This document shows positions 36,470 through 45,621 of a stretch of DNA of 46,741 nt, piece by piece. Position 1 is the stretch's first letter, and every line of letters starts with the position of its first letter. The stretch is from assembly GCA_903908495.1 (NCBI GenBank), contig CAIVSK010000303.1:1-46741 (forward strand). Reading direction: 5' to 3'. The notes under the pieces were generated by a model. It was given only the letters and a program-made list of their open reading frames with translations, was not told where the DNA came from and searched no databases. Source of the stretch: Akkermansiaceae bacterium (lineage in GTDB: Bacteria > Verrucomicrobiota > Verrucomicrobiia > Verrucomicrobiales > Akkermansiaceae). Position numbers and translations under genes: made by a program.

Positions 36470-37692
36470 GAGATCTCGAGCGTTGGTACCGCGGTTACGA
36501 ACTGGCCACCCCACTGGCGGACGTAGGCAAGTTGCCCCATGACTTCGGCGCGCAAATTCCACGGCAAAATGACCACATAGTCGGGTTGGTCGTGGCGGAG
36601 GCGCTCTTCAGCGACGATGGGGACGCGGCTGCCAGGCATGAATTTCCCTTGCTTGGCCGGGTTGCGGTCGGCGACGAATGCGATGAGGTCCGGGCGGATG
36701 CCGGCGAAGTTCATCAGGGTGTTGCCTTTTGCCGCGGCACCGTAGGCGGCCACCGTTTGGCCGCGGCGTTTGGCCTCGACGAGGAAGTGGACGAAGTCGT
36801 CCTTGACCTTTTCGGCGCGGGTCTGGAAACCGGCGTAATAGGCGGCGGAGCGCAGGCCGGCGGCCTGTTCCTGGTCTAGCAGGAGTTTAACGCGATTGCT
36901 GGTGGGATGGCTGCCGGTATCTGCGCGCTGGGCAAACACGCGGATGCTGCCGCCGTGGGTCGGGTGTTCCTCCACATCAAACACGGTGAGGCCGTTGGCG
37001 GCGAAAATCCGCTGCACGGCGGTGAGTGACAGATAGGAGAAATGCTCGTGATAGATGGTGTCGAACTGGTTGCCATCGATCAGGTTCATCAGGTGGGGGA
37101 ATTCAAACGTGGCGACGCCCGCGGGCTTGAGCAGGTGGGCGAAGCCGGCGGCGAAATCATTGATGTCGGGCACATGGGCGAGAACATTGTTAGCAGCCAT
37201 GAGGTCGGCTTGCCAGCCTTTGGCAGCCAGGCGGCCAGCCAAGCCAACGCCAAAGAACTCCTCCAGCGTCTCAATGCCTTTGAGGCGCGATGCGGCCGCA
37301 GTGCTGGCCGTTGGCTCGATGCCGAGGCAGGGAATGCCGCGCTGTTTGACGTATTGGAGCAGGTAGCCGTCATTGGAGGCGACTTCGACGACCCGGCTGT
37401 CCGGCGTGAGCCCGAAGCGCTCGATCATGGTCTGCACATAGGTCTCGGCATGTTTCAACCACTGGGTGGAAAACGAACTGAAGTAGGCATATTCGTCGTT
37501 GAACAACTCAGCGGCCCGCGAGTAGGCCTCGGCCTGTACCAGCCAGCAGCTCTCGCAGATGACCACCTTGAGCGGGAACCATTTTTCCGGGCGTCGCAGC
37601 GAGATAGGTGTTAGGTAGGCGTTCGAAGGTGGCGCGCAGCCGAGGTCAATCAGGGGCAGCGTGACCTGGCAGTTGCAATGCCGGCATTTCAT
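36466..37692 (-). CDS. TylC3-like NDP-sugar C-methyltransferase
   Basis: 408 residues in three domains. An N-terminal zinc-binding domain has Cys3, Cys6, Cys46 and Cys49. The class I SAM domain has VVEVASNDGYLLQYV (about 95) and LGIEPTASTA. The C-terminal domain carries YHEHFSYLSL and HGGSIRVFA, the catalytic and hallmark segments of TylC3/EryBIII-type C-3 methyltransferases. These enzymes add a methyl carbon at C-3 of a 4-keto-6-deoxysugar and often invert C-3. It overlaps the epimerase stop by 4 bp and the aminotransferase start by 4 bp. Its product would be a branched CDP-sugar. Confidence 0.87.
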   Translation of the reverse strand: MKCRHCNCQVTLPLIDLGCAPPSNAYLTPISLRRPEKWFPLKVVICESCWLVQAEAYSRAAELFNDEYAYFSSFSTQWLKHAETYVQTMIERFGLTPDSRVVEVASNDGYLLQYVKQRGIPCLGIEPTASTAAASRLKGIETLEEFFGVGLAGRLAAKGWQADLMAANNVLAHVPDINDFAAGFAHLLKPAGVATFEFPHLMNLIDGNQFDTIYHEHFSYLSLTAVQRIFAANGLTVFDVEEHPTHGGSIRVFAQRADTGSHPTSNRVKLLLDQEQAAGLRSAAYYAGFQTRAEKVKDDFVHFLVEAKRRGQTVAAYGAAAKGNTLMNFAGIRPDLIAFVADRNPAKQGKFMPGSRVPIVAEERLRHDQPDYVVILPWNLRAEVMGQLAYVRQWGGQFVTAVPTLEIS

Positions 37693-38252
37693 AACGTCAC
37701 CCCCTTGAAATCAGCGTCGAGCAGCGGGTGGGCCGCATCCCGGGGCGAGAGGTCGGAAATAGCCTCGGGCCAGCGGATGGCCAGGCGCGGATCGCGGGCG
37801 TTGAGGGCCTCTTCCGCTGCGGGGTGATAGGCGGCGGTGTGGAAGTAGAGCATCTCGCAGTTTTCTGTTAGAGTTTGGAAACCATGGGCAAAGCCGGCAG
37901 GGATGGCGAGGGACCGGTGATTTTGAGCGCTGAGGACCTCGGCGTGCCAGTGGAGGAAGGTTGGTGAGTTGGCGCGCAGATCCACCGCCACATCAAACAC
38001 CGCGCCGCGCAAGCAGGACACGAGCTTGATTTCGGCATGCGGCGGGCGCTGGAAGTGCAGGCCGCGGACGACGCCCTGCTTTATCGTTAGAGTATGGTTG
38101 ATCTGGGCGATGGGTTTGCCCGGGGCGATGGCGGCGAGCTCGTCGGCACAATACAAGCGCTCCAAAAATCCCCGTGCATCGCCTATGGGGAGGCGCTGGA
38201 TGAGTGTCAAGCCGGCGAGCGGGGTGGCGCAGAGGTCAAAGCGGGAGTTCAT
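37689..38252 (-). CDS. RmlC-like NDP-4-keto-6-deoxyhexose 3,5-epimerase
   Basis: 187 residues, a single RmlC cupin. R-G-L-H-F-Q has the catalytic base His66, Lys77 lies in the KLV segment, and GFAHGFQTL is typical. A Tyr at 142 fits the general acid, so the enzyme looks active rather than degenerate. Because its neighbours make CDP-sugars rather than dTDP-sugars, I expect it to act on CDP-4-keto-6-deoxyglucose or its C-methyl form; rfbC would therefore be a misleading symbol. The start at 38252 overlaps the rfbG stop, and the upstream in-frame residues are discarded as they lie inside rfbG. Confidence 0.86.
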   Translation of the reverse strand: MNSRFDLCATPLAGLTLIQRLPIGDARGFLERLYCADELAAIAPGKPIAQINHTLTIKQGVVRGLHFQRPPHAEIKLVSCLRGAVFDVAVDLRANSPTFLHWHAEVLSAQNHRSLAIPAGFAHGFQTLTENCEMLYFHTAAYHPAAEEALNARDPRLAIRWPEAISDLSPRDAAHPLLDADFKGVTL

Positions 38253-39337
38253 GGCCGCGGCGAGTTTTGATAGGCCTCGATTTGGCCGAGGCTGACCTGG
38301 AGCATATCCGCGTCCTGCAGCCATTGTTGCTGCCATTCCACAGTACGCGCCAAGGCGTGGTGAAAGCCGTAGCGGCTGGTCCAGCCCAATTGATGGCGCG
38401 CGGCGAAACTATCGAGGCTGAGGCGGCCCGCTTCGTGGGGGTGGCCGCCGGTGGTGTCGCGTTGCACGCTGGCGTCGCCGCCCCAGAGTGTGGCGAGGTC
38501 ATCGGCGAGGTCGCCGACGGTGACGTTGTCGCTGGCGTTGGGGCCGAAGTTCCAGGCCTTGGCGAATTCATTGCCGCGCTCGTCGAGCAATTTTGAGGCG
38601 AGGGTGAGGTAACCGGCGAGCGGTTCGAGGACATGTTGCCAGGGCCGCAGGGCGTTTGGGCAACGAATGAGCACGGGTTGGCGGGCGGCGAAGGCACGCA
38701 GGCAGTCCGGTACGATGCGGTCCGCAGCCCAGTCGCCGCCGCCGATGACGTTGCCGGCGCGGGCGGTGGCGATGCGGGCGGGATGGCCGGCCGGGCCGGC
38801 GAAGAAGCTGGCGCGATAGGCGGCGGTGACGATTTCCGCGGCGGCTTTGCTGGCGCTGTAGGGGTCGTGCCCACCTAACGGGTCATTCTCGCGGTAGGGG
38901 TGGATCCACTCGTTGTTCTGATAGACCTTGTCGGTGGTGATGGCCACGATGGCGCGGGTGGCATCGCAGGAGCGCGCCGCGTCGAGCAGGTGGGCGGTGC
39001 CCATCACGTTGGTCATGAAGGTGGCGCTGGGGTTCTGATAGCTCAGGCGCACCAGCGGTTGGGCCGCGAGATGGAAGATGATTTCCGGGCGGGCCGCGTG
39101 CACTGCCTGCAGCAGGCGATCGGCGTCGGCGACATCGCCGCGGGTGTCGGTGGTGAGCAGCGAGCGGATGGAGGCGGCCTCGAACAAACTCGGCCGGGTG
39201 GGCGGGTCGAGAGCGTAGCCGTGGATGATTGCGCCGAGTTGGTGCAACCACAGCGCCAGCCAGCCGCCCTTGAATCCGGTATGGCCGGTTAGAAAGACGG
39301 AGCGTCCGCGCCAGAATTCAGGAGTGATGTTCACCAT
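38249..39337 (-). CDS. rfbG: CDP-glucose 4,6-dehydratase
   Basis: 362 residues, short-chain dehydrogenase fold. G-H-T-G-F-K-G (18-24) is the RfbG-specific form of the NAD-binding Gly motif. T-T-D-K (134-137) and Tyr160-x-x-x-Lys164 complete the active site, and [19 protein letters not shown] is highly typical of RfbG. It converts CDP-glucose to CDP-4-keto-6-deoxyglucose. The start overlaps rfbF by 7 bp and the stop overlaps the epimerase by 4 bp. The frame is open for 49 codons upstream, but those lie in rfbF. Confidence 0.94.
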   Translation of the reverse strand: MVNITPEFWRGRSVFLTGHTGFKGGWLALWLHQLGAIIHGYALDPPTRPSLFEAASIRSLLTTDTRGDVADADRLLQAVHAARPEIIFHLAAQPLVRLSYQNPSATFMTNVMGTAHLLDAARSCDATRAIVAITTDKVYQNNEWIHPYRENDPLGGHDPYSASKAAAEIVTAAYRASFFAGPAGHPARIATARAGNVIGGGDWAADRIVPDCLRAFAARQPVLIRCPNALRPWQHVLEPLAGYLTLASKLLDERGNEFAKAWNFGPNASDNVTVGDLADDLATLWGGDASVQRDTTGGHPHEAGRLSLDSFAARHQLGWTSRYGFHHALARTVEWQQQWLQDADMLQVSLGQIEAYQNSPRP

Positions 39338-40101
39338 ATTTTCCAGGGGGCGCTGCCGGAATCCCAGAGTTGTTCCAACAAGTTTTTGTCGCGCAGGGTG
39401 TCCATCGGCTGCCAGAACCCGTGATGCTCGAAGGCCATGAGTTGTGAGAGATTGGCGAGTTCCGCCAGTGGCGAGCTTTCCCACGATGTGTGGTCGCCCT
39501 CAATGAGATCGAGGACCTTGGGCGAGAGGACGAAAAAGCCGCCGTTGATCAAGCCGCCGTCGCCGCGGGGTTTCTCGGTGAAGCCGGTGACGCGGGTGCC
39601 ATCCGATTGGATGGCGCCGTAGCGGCCGGGCGGCTGGACTGCGGTGACGGTGGCCCATTTGGTGTGCGCGTGGTGGAAGCGGATCTGGGCGGAGATATCC
39701 ACGTCGGCGACGCCATCGCCGTAGGTAAAACAGAATGCCTCCTCATCCCGGATGTAGGAGGCCACGCGGCGCAGGCGACCGCCGGTTAGTGTTTCGTCGC
39801 CGGTATCCACGAGGGTGACTTTCCAGGGTTCGGCCTTGCGGTTGTGGACCTCCATTTGGTTGTTCTCCATGTTGAAGGTGACGTCGGACATGTGCAGGAA
39901 GTAATTGGCGAAGTACTCCTTGATAACATATCCCTTGTAGCCGCAACAGATCACGAAGTCATTGACGCCGTGGGTGGAATACAACTTCATGATATGCCAA
40001 AGGATCGGCATGCCGCCGATTTCGATCATGGGTTTGGGCTTGAGGTGGGTTTCCTCGGAAATCCGGGTTCCCATGCCTCCTGCTAGAATGACGGCTTTCA
40101 T
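39331..40101 (-). CDS. rfbF: glucose-1-phosphate cytidylyltransferase
   Basis: 256 residues, the family's usual size. It opens with [20 protein letters not shown], then [19 protein letters not shown], the nucleotidyltransferase signature in the RfbF form. [11 protein letters not shown] carries the metal-binding Asp. It makes CDP-glucose from CTP and glucose-1-phosphate, the committed step of the operon's sugar pathway. The ATG at 40101 begins the conserved strand. It lies 35 bp after the ABC exporter gene. Confidence 0.95.
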   Translation of the reverse strand: MKAVILAGGMGTRISEETHLKPKPMIEIGGMPILWHIMKLYSTHGVNDFVICCGYKGYVIKEYFANYFLHMSDVTFNMENNQMEVHNRKAEPWKVTLVDTGDETLTGGRLRRVASYIRDEEAFCFTYGDGVADVDISAQIRFHHAHTKWATVTAVQPPGRYGAIQSDGTRVTGFTEKPRGDGGLINGGFFVLSPKVLDLIEGDHTSWESSPLAELANLSQLMAFEHHGFWQPMDTLRDKNLLEQLWDSGSAPWKIW

Positions 40102-40136
40102 GGTGTGGAGAGGGTCAGAGGCGCGAAGCTCTTTGA

Positions 40137-42035
40137 TCAAGAAGCCCCGCCGTGGGTCGTGTCTTGGTATTGCAGGCGGTAGAGGTGGGCGTAGAGGCTG
40201 TTTTGATCGCTGATGAGCTCCTGATGGGAGCCGCTGGCAACCAGCCTGCCGTGTTGCAGCACTTGGATTTTGCGGGCATTGCGAATGGTGGAGAAGCGGT
40301 GCGCGATGACAATGGTGGTGCGGCCCTGCATGAGGCGGTCGAAGGCGAGCTGGATTTGTTGCTCGCTTTCGCTGTCGAGCGCGGAGGTCGCCTCATCCAG
40401 CAACAGGATGGGGGCGTCCTTGAGGAAGGCGCGGGCGATGGAAATGCGCTGGCGCTGGCCGCCGGATAGATTGCCGCCGTTTTCGCCCACCTGGGTGTCG
40501 TAGCCGTGGGGTTGTTCCAGGATGAAGTCGTGGGCGTAGGCGGCGCGGGCGGCTTGCTCGATTTCCTCGTCGGTGGCGTCCTGGCGGGCGAGCCGGATGT
40601 TGTTGCGGAGGGTGTCGGAGAACAGGAAGGTGTCCTGGCTCACCAGGGAAATCCCGCGGCGCAGCGACGCGATGGTGATCCGGCTGAGGTCCTGGCCGTC
40701 GATTTCGATAGAGCCGGAGTCGGGCGCGTAGAAGCGTTCGATGAGATTGAGGATGGTGGATTTGCCGCTGCCGGACGGGCCGACCAAGGCGGTGACATGG
40801 CCGCCCGGGCAGGTTAGGGAGACATGGCTGATGACGGGTTGGCCGGGCCGATAGGCAAAGCTGAGGTCGTGGAGGGTGATGTCGCCCTTGTCGATGCGCA
40901 GGGGTTTGGCATCGGCGGGCTCGGGGATCGAGTAGTCGGCGTCGAGCACGTCATAGAGCATTTGCACGCCGACCAGCGCGCTTTGCAGCGAGACATTCAT
41001 GCGGGCGATGCGTTTGATAGGCTCGTAGGCAAGCAACAGGGCGGTGAGGAAGGCGAGCAGCGAGCCGGCACTCTGGCCCAGGACGAGATTGCGGTAGCCG
41101 CCGTAGAAGACGATGGCGGCGATGGCGATGCCGCCCATGGTTTCCATCAGTGGGGTGGTGCGGGCGGAGACCACGGCCATTTTGTTAGCGCGGTTTTCGA
41201 CGGTGTGGATGGTTTCATCGAAGCGGCCGCTCATGTGCGGCTCGAGGTTGTAGGACTTGATGAGTTTGTTGCCGAGGATGGCTTCCTGGATGGTGGAGAT
41301 GACCCGGACCGAGCTCATGAACTCGGCGTTGGCGATTTTGCGGATGCGTTTGATGATGCCGCCGAGCACCAGAATCAGCGGCCCCATGATAAACAAGGCA
41401 CCGCAGGACAGGCGCCAATCCAGGGTGAACATGGCGGTGAGCAGGGCGAGGGCGGAGAAGATGTCCTGCACGCGCATCATGAGCAGATTCATCACATCGC
41501 GGGCGGAGCTGGCAGCCCGGGCGACGCGGGTGATCAGATCGCCGGTCGGGAAGTGCACGAAGAACGTCAGGGACTGATTGAGAATGTGGTTGCTGACGCG
41601 GCATTGTTGGCGGGCGACGATGTTGTTGCCGATTTTTGATAGAATGACAGTGGATCCGTATTGGCACGAGCCCTTGATGAAGAACACCAGCAGGATGGCC
41701 GCGGCCACGTTGAAAATCTGCAGCATGCCGGGTGCCGAGCCGGTGAAAAACGAGGTAACGGCCTGGCCGATGATCTGCAGGAGGTGTTGGCCGAACGAGG
41801 GGGAGCGGCCGGCGAGTTCGGCGGCCTTGCCGAGGGTTTCGGGGCTGCCGAAAATCACCTCGGTGATGTTTTTCATCAGGATGGCGGAGAATCCGGTGGC
41901 CGCTGCGGCGCAAGCCATCAGACAAAATGCCAGCACGTAGCGCGCCACGTACAGACGGAAATTTTCCCGCAAGACCCTGCCGATGAGGCCGCGATACGTG
42001 TCATTGGCGAGGATGCCAGGGGTGAGTTTGATCAT
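40137..42035 (-). CDS. MsbA-like ABC exporter (fused membrane and ATPase domains)
   Basis: 632 residues. Six membrane helices lie in about residues 28-340, and the ATPase domain follows with Walker [10 protein letters not shown] near 412, signature N-L-S-G-G-Q-R-Q-R, Walker [13 protein letters not shown] and H-loop IAHRFST. Relative to MsbA there is a longer segment between the first two helices ([20 protein letters not shown] region). First gene of the sugar operon, so it likely flips a lipid-linked or lipid A-type product carrying the modified sugar, although some operons use such genes for unrelated export. Confidence 0.92.
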   Translation of the reverse strand: MIKLTPGILANDTYRGLIGRVLRENFRLYVARYVLAFCLMACAAAATGFSAILMKNITEVIFGSPETLGKAAELAGRSPSFGQHLLQIIGQAVTSFFTGSAPGMLQIFNVAAAILLVFFIKGSCQYGSTVILSKIGNNIVARQQCRVSNHILNQSLTFFVHFPTGDLITRVARAASSARDVMNLLMMRVQDIFSALALLTAMFTLDWRLSCGALFIMGPLILVLGGIIKRIRKIANAEFMSSVRVISTIQEAILGNKLIKSYNLEPHMSGRFDETIHTVENRANKMAVVSARTTPLMETMGGIAIAAIVFYGGYRNLVLGQSAGSLLAFLTALLLAYEPIKRIARMNVSLQSALVGVQMLYDVLDADYSIPEPADAKPLRIDKGDITLHDLSFAYRPGQPVISHVSLTCPGGHVTALVGPSGSGKSTILNLIERFYAPDSGSIEIDGQDLSRITIASLRRGISLVSQDTFLFSDTLRNNIRLARQDATDEEIEQAARAAYAHDFILEQPHGYDTQVGENGGNLSGGQRQRISIARAFLKDAPILLLDEATSALDSESEQQIQLAFDRLMQGRTTIVIAHRFSTIRNARKIQVLQHGRLVASGSHQELISDQNSLYAHLYRLQYQDTTHGGAS

Positions 42036-42148
42036 GCCGAATGGGGACCTGCCGCAGATCCGCCCCGAATCCTGCGGGCGCTGCAGCGCGGCGAGGCTAG
42101 CAGCAGCTGCGGGAGGTGGTCAATTCCAATTCCCAGGGTCCGGCGAGC

Positions 42149-42172
42149 TGTGAAGTGGGTGTTGTGAAGTGG
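42149..42172. repeat. direct repeat TGTGAAGTGG in a divergent promoter region
   Basis: TGTGAAGTGG occurs at 42149-42158 and 42163-42172, a 14-bp period. It lies in the 180-bp gap between the divergent ABC exporter and hemolysin-III genes. It could be a regulator-binding site; nothing else supports that. Confidence 0.35.
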
Positions 42173-42215
42173 AGAGTTCGTGGTAGGCTTGTGCGGCGTT
42201 ACGGCCGTTTTCATC

Positions 42216-42893
42216 ATGGCAGCAAAAAGTGAGCGAAGTGAGCATCGCGGGTTGGTGGCCCTTGGCCGGCGGCAGACGTTGGGCGAGGAAATAGCCAACA
42301 GCCTCAGTCATGGGGTGGGGTTGGTGGCGGCGGTGGTCGGCACGCCGGTGCTCATTGTCACGGCGCTGCGCCACAACAACACGGCGATGGTGGTGGGCGG
42401 GAGTGTGTTTTCCGGCGCGATGATCCTGATGTACCTGTCGTCGATGTTGTATCACGCGCTGCCGCAGGGGCGGGGCAAGCATGTGTTGCGCATCTTTGAT
42501 CACGCGACCATTTTCCTGCTCATTGCCGGCACCTACACGCCGATCACCTTGGGCGTGCTCAAGGGGGCGTGGGGTTGGTCGATGTTGGGGGCCGTGTGGT
42601 TGCTGGCGGTGGTGGGCATTGTGCTCAAACTAACCGGTGGCATCAAGCGGCCGTGGTTATCCACCGGCTTGTACCTGCTGATGGGCTGGCTGGTGATGGT
42701 GGCGGCCCACCCGCTGTGGTTGCGGATGTCCCTGCCGGGACTGTTGTGGTTGGCGGCGGGCGGCTTGGCATACACCGCGGGCACGGCGTTTTATGCGCTG
42801 GATGAGCGGATGAAATACGGTCATTTCATCTGGCACCTGTTTGTTTTGACGGGCACCTGCTGCCACTTTGCGGCGGTGTGGGTGAGCGTGTGA
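42216..42893 (+). CDS. hemolysin III / PAQR-family membrane protein
   Basis: 225 residues with seven hydrophobic helices. The family's metal-site residues are present: N-S-L-S-H-G near 30, S-S-M-L-Y-H-A near 80, D-H-A-T-I-F-L-L-I-A-G-T-Y-T-P near 94-108, and H-F-I-W-H-L near 208-213. PAQR proteins include bacterial YqfA/HlyIII and eukaryotic adiponectin receptors; some are zinc-dependent lipid hydrolases. Real hemolytic activity should not be assumed. The start is the ATG at 42216. Monocistronic; its stop is 8 bp from the stop of the convergent lipoprotein gene. Confidence 0.9.
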   Translation: MAAKSERSEHRGLVALGRRQTLGEEIANSLSHGVGLVAAVVGTPVLIVTALRHNNTAMVVGGSVFSGAMILMYLSSMLYHALPQGRGKHVLRIFDHATIFLLIAGTYTPITLGVLKGAWGWSMLGAVWLLAVVGIVLKLTGGIKRPWLSTGLYLLMGWLVMVAAHPLWLRMSLPGLLWLAAGGLAYTAGTAFYALDERMKYGHFIWHLFVLTGTCCHFAAVWVSV

Positions 42894-42901
42894 ACGCCGG
42901 T

Positions 42902-43360
42902 TCACTGCCAGAGCAGGGATTTTCTGGTGGCGATGGCCTGGCCGCCGCGGCTGAGGGTGGCCTTCCAGGCGAGCACGCGGCCGTTCTTGAGGTAGTCCTG
43001 GCCGATGATGGCGAATTCGACCTTGCCGGAGTTCTGGCTGGCGGGGAAGCGCTGGACCATGCGCTTGATCAGGCTGGCGGTGGCACCTTGCTGGAACTCG
43101 AAGAGCACCTCGGTCTCGCCGGCGGGAGCGTGCGGGGGCAAATCCCACAGGATGGTGTAATAGGCGCCGAGACGTGAAGCGCGCTCGGCCATGCTGACAG
43201 CTCCGTACAAGCGGCGTTGTTTGTCGCCGCGGACCATGGGGTCTTCGATCGTATCGGTTTGCTGGTTGAGCATTTTAAACTGCTTGACGACCAAAGGGGT
43301 CTTTTTTCCGGCGCAGGCGGCGGGCAGGACGAGCAGCAGAAGCAAAAGCCAACGGTTCAC
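42902..43360 (-). CDS. small exported (lipo)protein of unknown function
   Basis: 152 residues from a GTG start. The N-terminus VNRWLLLLLLVLPAACAGKK is a signal peptide; the Cys suggests a lipoprotein, though Pro at -3 makes the lipobox imperfect. The mature part has TDTIEDPMVRGDKQRRLYGA, a DLPPHAPAGETEVLFEFQQG segment and a C-terminal beta-rich stretch ending RGGQAIATRKSLLWQ. I do not recognise the family. An immunoglobulin-like or beta-sandwich fold is plausible. An upstream in-frame start would run through a repeat and lose the signal peptide, so I rejected it. Confidence 0.68.
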   Translation of the reverse strand: MNRWLLLLLLVLPAACAGKKTPLVVKQFKMLNQQTDTIEDPMVRGDKQRRLYGAVSMAERASRLGAYYTILWDLPPHAPAGETEVLFEFQQGATASLIKRMVQRFPASQNSGKVEFAIIGQDYLKNGRVLAWKATLSRGGQAIATRKSLLWQ

Positions 43361-43422
43361 GCGGCCATTCAAGCCGCCAGCCAACCCCAAATCAAGCAGG
43401 AACCGCAATTCTCCCAAGCGGC

Positions 43423-43440
43423 TCCGATTTGGAAATCGCC
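43423..43440. repeat. degenerate copy of the GGCGAT...ATCG palindrome
   Basis: On the minus strand this reads GGCGATTTCCAAATCGGA, matching GGCGATCTCCGAATCGCC of elements B and C at 14 of 18 positions and keeping the CGATTT/AAATCG symmetry. It lies in the 147-bp spacer between the synthase and lipoprotein genes. Confidence 0.45.
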
Positions 43441-43507
43441 GCCCCCTACCTACGCCGCCCTCCATGCGGCTGGCGGCCCGAATGCCGGAGTCAAGACGCA
43501 GCGCCTC

Positions 43508-44329
43508 TCAGGCCAGCAAATTTTGGGATAGAATCGCCAGTTTGCGGGCCTTTGACACCCGGTAGCGAGTTTCAAACACCCGGAACCCGCCGGCCCGCAT
43601 CTGGTGCAGCAATACTTGATAGATCCCGCCCATGATGCGGGCCGGCAGCAACGCCGCGTGGTCGGCGGCGGGCAGGCAGTCCGCCGCCTCGCGAAACAGC
43701 CCGTCCGCGCGCTCGGCCTCATGGGTCATGAGCGCCAGAAAGCGCGCGTCGTACACCCGGCCTAGCAAGTCGGCCTCGGTGTAGCCGAAGCGGTCCAGGT
43801 CGGCGCCGGGCAGATAGATGCGGGCCCCGTTGGCGAGGTCCTCGTTGACGTCGCGCAGGATGTTGGTGAGTTGCAAGGCTTGGCCGAGGGTCACGGCGTA
43901 GTGCTCGGAGGCGGGGTCGGTGCAGCCGAACAAGCGGATGGAAACCAGGCCGACGGCACCGGCGACGTGCCAGATGTAATTGGTGAGATCCGGCCAGGTC
44001 GCGAACCGCTGCGGGCGCAGGTCCATCAGGCAACCGTCGATGATGGCGATGAGCAGCGGGGTGGGGAGTTGGTGGCGGGCGCGGAGGGCGAGCACTTCCT
44101 GTTGGAAGTCATCCGGCGCGGTAAATCCGTCGAGCAGGCCGGTTTTCCAGGCTTCCAGGGCGGTCTGGCGTTGTTCCAGCGGCAGGCCGGGGGCATCGGC
44201 CAAATCGTCCATGGAGCGGCAGAACGCATAGAACACGACCATGTCATCGCGCCGGGCCTTGGGCAGGATGGTCAGGGCGAAGGCCAGATTCGACTTGGCG
44301 CGGCGGGTGATGTCGGAGGCGGCGGACAC
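43508..44329 (-). CDS. squalene/phytoene synthase family protein (HpnD/CrtB type)
   Basis: 273 residues from a GTG start. The first Asp-rich motif S-M-D-D-L-A-D (39-45) and the second (NILRDVNEDLANGARIYLP near 160) are both complete, and Y-A-F-C-R precedes the first as in HpnD and CrtB. It condenses prenyl diphosphates head to head: presqualene diphosphate for hopanoid or squalene synthesis, or phytoene for carotenoids. No HpnC, HpnE, CrtI or squalene-hopene cyclase lies in the window, so the product is open. The GTG is 5 bp after the lepB stop, so they share a transcript. Confidence 0.83.
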   Translation of the reverse strand: MSAASDITRRAKSNLAFALTILPKARRDDMVVFYAFCRSMDDLADAPGLPLEQRQTALEAWKTGLLDGFTAPDDFQQEVLALRARHQLPTPLLIAIIDGCLMDLRPQRFATWPDLTNYIWHVAGAVGLVSIRLFGCTDPASEHYAVTLGQALQLTNILRDVNEDLANGARIYLPGADLDRFGYTEADLLGRVYDARFLALMTHEAERADGLFREAADCLPAADHAALLPARIMGGIYQVLLHQMRAGGFRVFETRYRVSKARKLAILSQNLLA

Positions 44330-44334
44330 GGTGC

Positions 44335-45531
44335 CTAGTGGATGAGGCCCCAATGGTGGGTGGTGATGGGCCACAACGAGATGAGTGCCGGGCCGACGAG
44401 GTTGAACTCTTTGACCGTGCCCCAATAGCGTGAGTCGAGCGAGTTGCCGGTGTTGTCTCCGAGGGCAGCGTATTCGCGCATGCCGGGACGGGCGTGGGCC
44501 TCGAGTTCGAGGGTGTCGCCGGGCTTGGTGATGTAGGCATTGGGATGGCGGGGATCGGCGAGGCCGTAACCGCTGGGGTTCATGGCGTAGGGGCCCTGGG
44601 CCTGGCTGACGCGCTGGATGCCGAATTCCTGGACGATTTTGCCGTGGTTCAAGAGAAACGGGGAGCTGACGGAGAGCGAGTCGCCGGGCACGCCGCAGAG
44701 GCGTTTGATATAGTGGGAGCCGGCGGCCTGATCGCCGGCAGCCTGGTGGATGCCGCGGATATCGATGGTATCGAAGACGAAAACCTCGCCGCGGCGGGGG
44801 TTGCGGAAATGATAGGAAAACTTATCCACCAGGACGAGGTCGCCGCTGTCGATGTAGCCTTCGCAGAGGACGGTGCCTTTTTTGAGGACGTCGTTATTGG
44901 CGCGGGCGGCTTGGATGGCCTCGGTGAGGCCGATTTCGAGCATTTGGTTGGCGGGGGCCGGCAAGGTCAATGGCGCGGAATCGGTGAAGCTGAGTTGCGA
45001 GCGGCTGAAGAAATGCAGCCATTGGTAGTCGGCGAGGTCGGGCCTGCGGTTGTCGATGAAGCGGATGGTGCGATCGCGGTCGTTGATGATTTTGACGTAG
45101 GAGCGGCCGCGCAGCAATTGTTCTTGGATGCGCAGGGGCAGGCTGGGCCAGGTTTCCTGGGCGGCTTTTTTGCCGATAATGCCGTTGAGGGTGGGCATCA
45201 TCGAGCCGGTGGGGATGCGGAACGGTTGGAGGTAGTAGGCGCGCAGGCCAAGGGCGATGACGATGGCCACAAACATGACCTCGACGTTTTCCTCGAACCA
45301 GGAGAGCGGTTTTTCGTGGGGCAGGGCATTCTCGCAGACGGCCCGCAATTGCTTGGACGCTTCGTCGGCTTGGCCGCGGTCGCCGGCTTTGGCGGCGGCG
45401 AGCACGTCCAGCCGCCGCGAGCTGATTTCATCCACGCGCTCTGGTTTGAGCAAATCGCGTTTGTAATGAATGAATTTCAGCGCGCCCTTGGCGAGCAACT
45501 GGGCTTCTTTTTTCCACTTCGGCGTGAACAT
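44335..45531 (-). CDS. lepB: signal peptidase I
   Basis: 398 residues. One membrane helix (about 85-98) is followed by box B F-R-I-P-T-G-S-M-M-P-T with the catalytic Ser110. Box D is SHYIKRLCGVPGD with Lys276, and box E ALGDNTGNSLDSRYWG is near the C-terminus. An insertion of about 110 residues (117-226) lies between the catalytic Ser and the DLVLVDKFSY box, and about 80 residues precede the membrane helix with a likely coiled coil. The protein is clearly larger than Gram-positive SipS. The ATG at 45531 was chosen: the frame is open for another 326 codons upstream, but those are shadow sequence of DUF6916 and GNAT genes. Confidence 0.92.
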   Translation of the reverse strand: MFTPKWKKEAQLLAKGALKFIHYKRDLLKPERVDEISSRRLDVLAAAKAGDRGQADEASKQLRAVCENALPHEKPLSWFEENVEVMFVAIVIALGLRAYYLQPFRIPTGSMMPTLNGIIGKKAAQETWPSLPLRIQEQLLRGRSYVKIINDRDRTIRFIDNRRPDLADYQWLHFFSRSQLSFTDSAPLTLPAPANQMLEIGLTEAIQAARANNDVLKKGTVLCEGYIDSGDLVLVDKFSYHFRNPRRGEVFVFDTIDIRGIHQAAGDQAAGSHYIKRLCGVPGDSLSVSSPFLLNHGKIVQEFGIQRVSQAQGPYAMNPSGYGLADPRHPNAYITKPGDTLELEAHARPGMREYAALGDNTGNSLDSRYWGTVKEFNLVGPALISLWPITTHHWGLIH

Positions 45532-45604
45532 GTGCCGCAGTGTCGGCAGGATTGTGGCCCAGCGCAAGCGCGGACTGAGGGGAAGAGCGGGCGGGGTGCT
45601 TGAT

Positions 45605-45621
45605 GGCGGCTGGAAGCCGCC
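45605..45621. repeat. palindromic mini-repeat GGCGGCTGGAAGCCGCC
   Basis: GGCGGCT and AGCCGCC pair around GGA, between the divergent lepB and DUF6916 genes. From experience this text, whose translation is GGFQPP-like, recurs between genes in Planctomycetes and Verrucomicrobia. Single copy here. Confidence 0.4.

Noticed and set aside
37689-38252. Calling the epimerase rfbC/rmlC of dTDP-rhamnose synthesis
   Set aside because: No rmlA, rmlB or rmlD is nearby; the operon makes CDP-linked sugars, so the substrate is more likely a CDP-4-keto sugar.
32914-42035. Reading the sugar operon as a classical CDP-abequose/tyvelose/paratose O-antigen cluster
   Set aside because: rfbH (the 3-dehydrase), rfbI-type reductase and rfbJ/S/E are all missing, while C-methyl- and amino-transfer genes are present.
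42216-42893. Treating the hemolysin-III family protein as a toxin
   Set aside because: The PAQR family is broad and mostly not hemolytic; no secretion or toxin context exists here.
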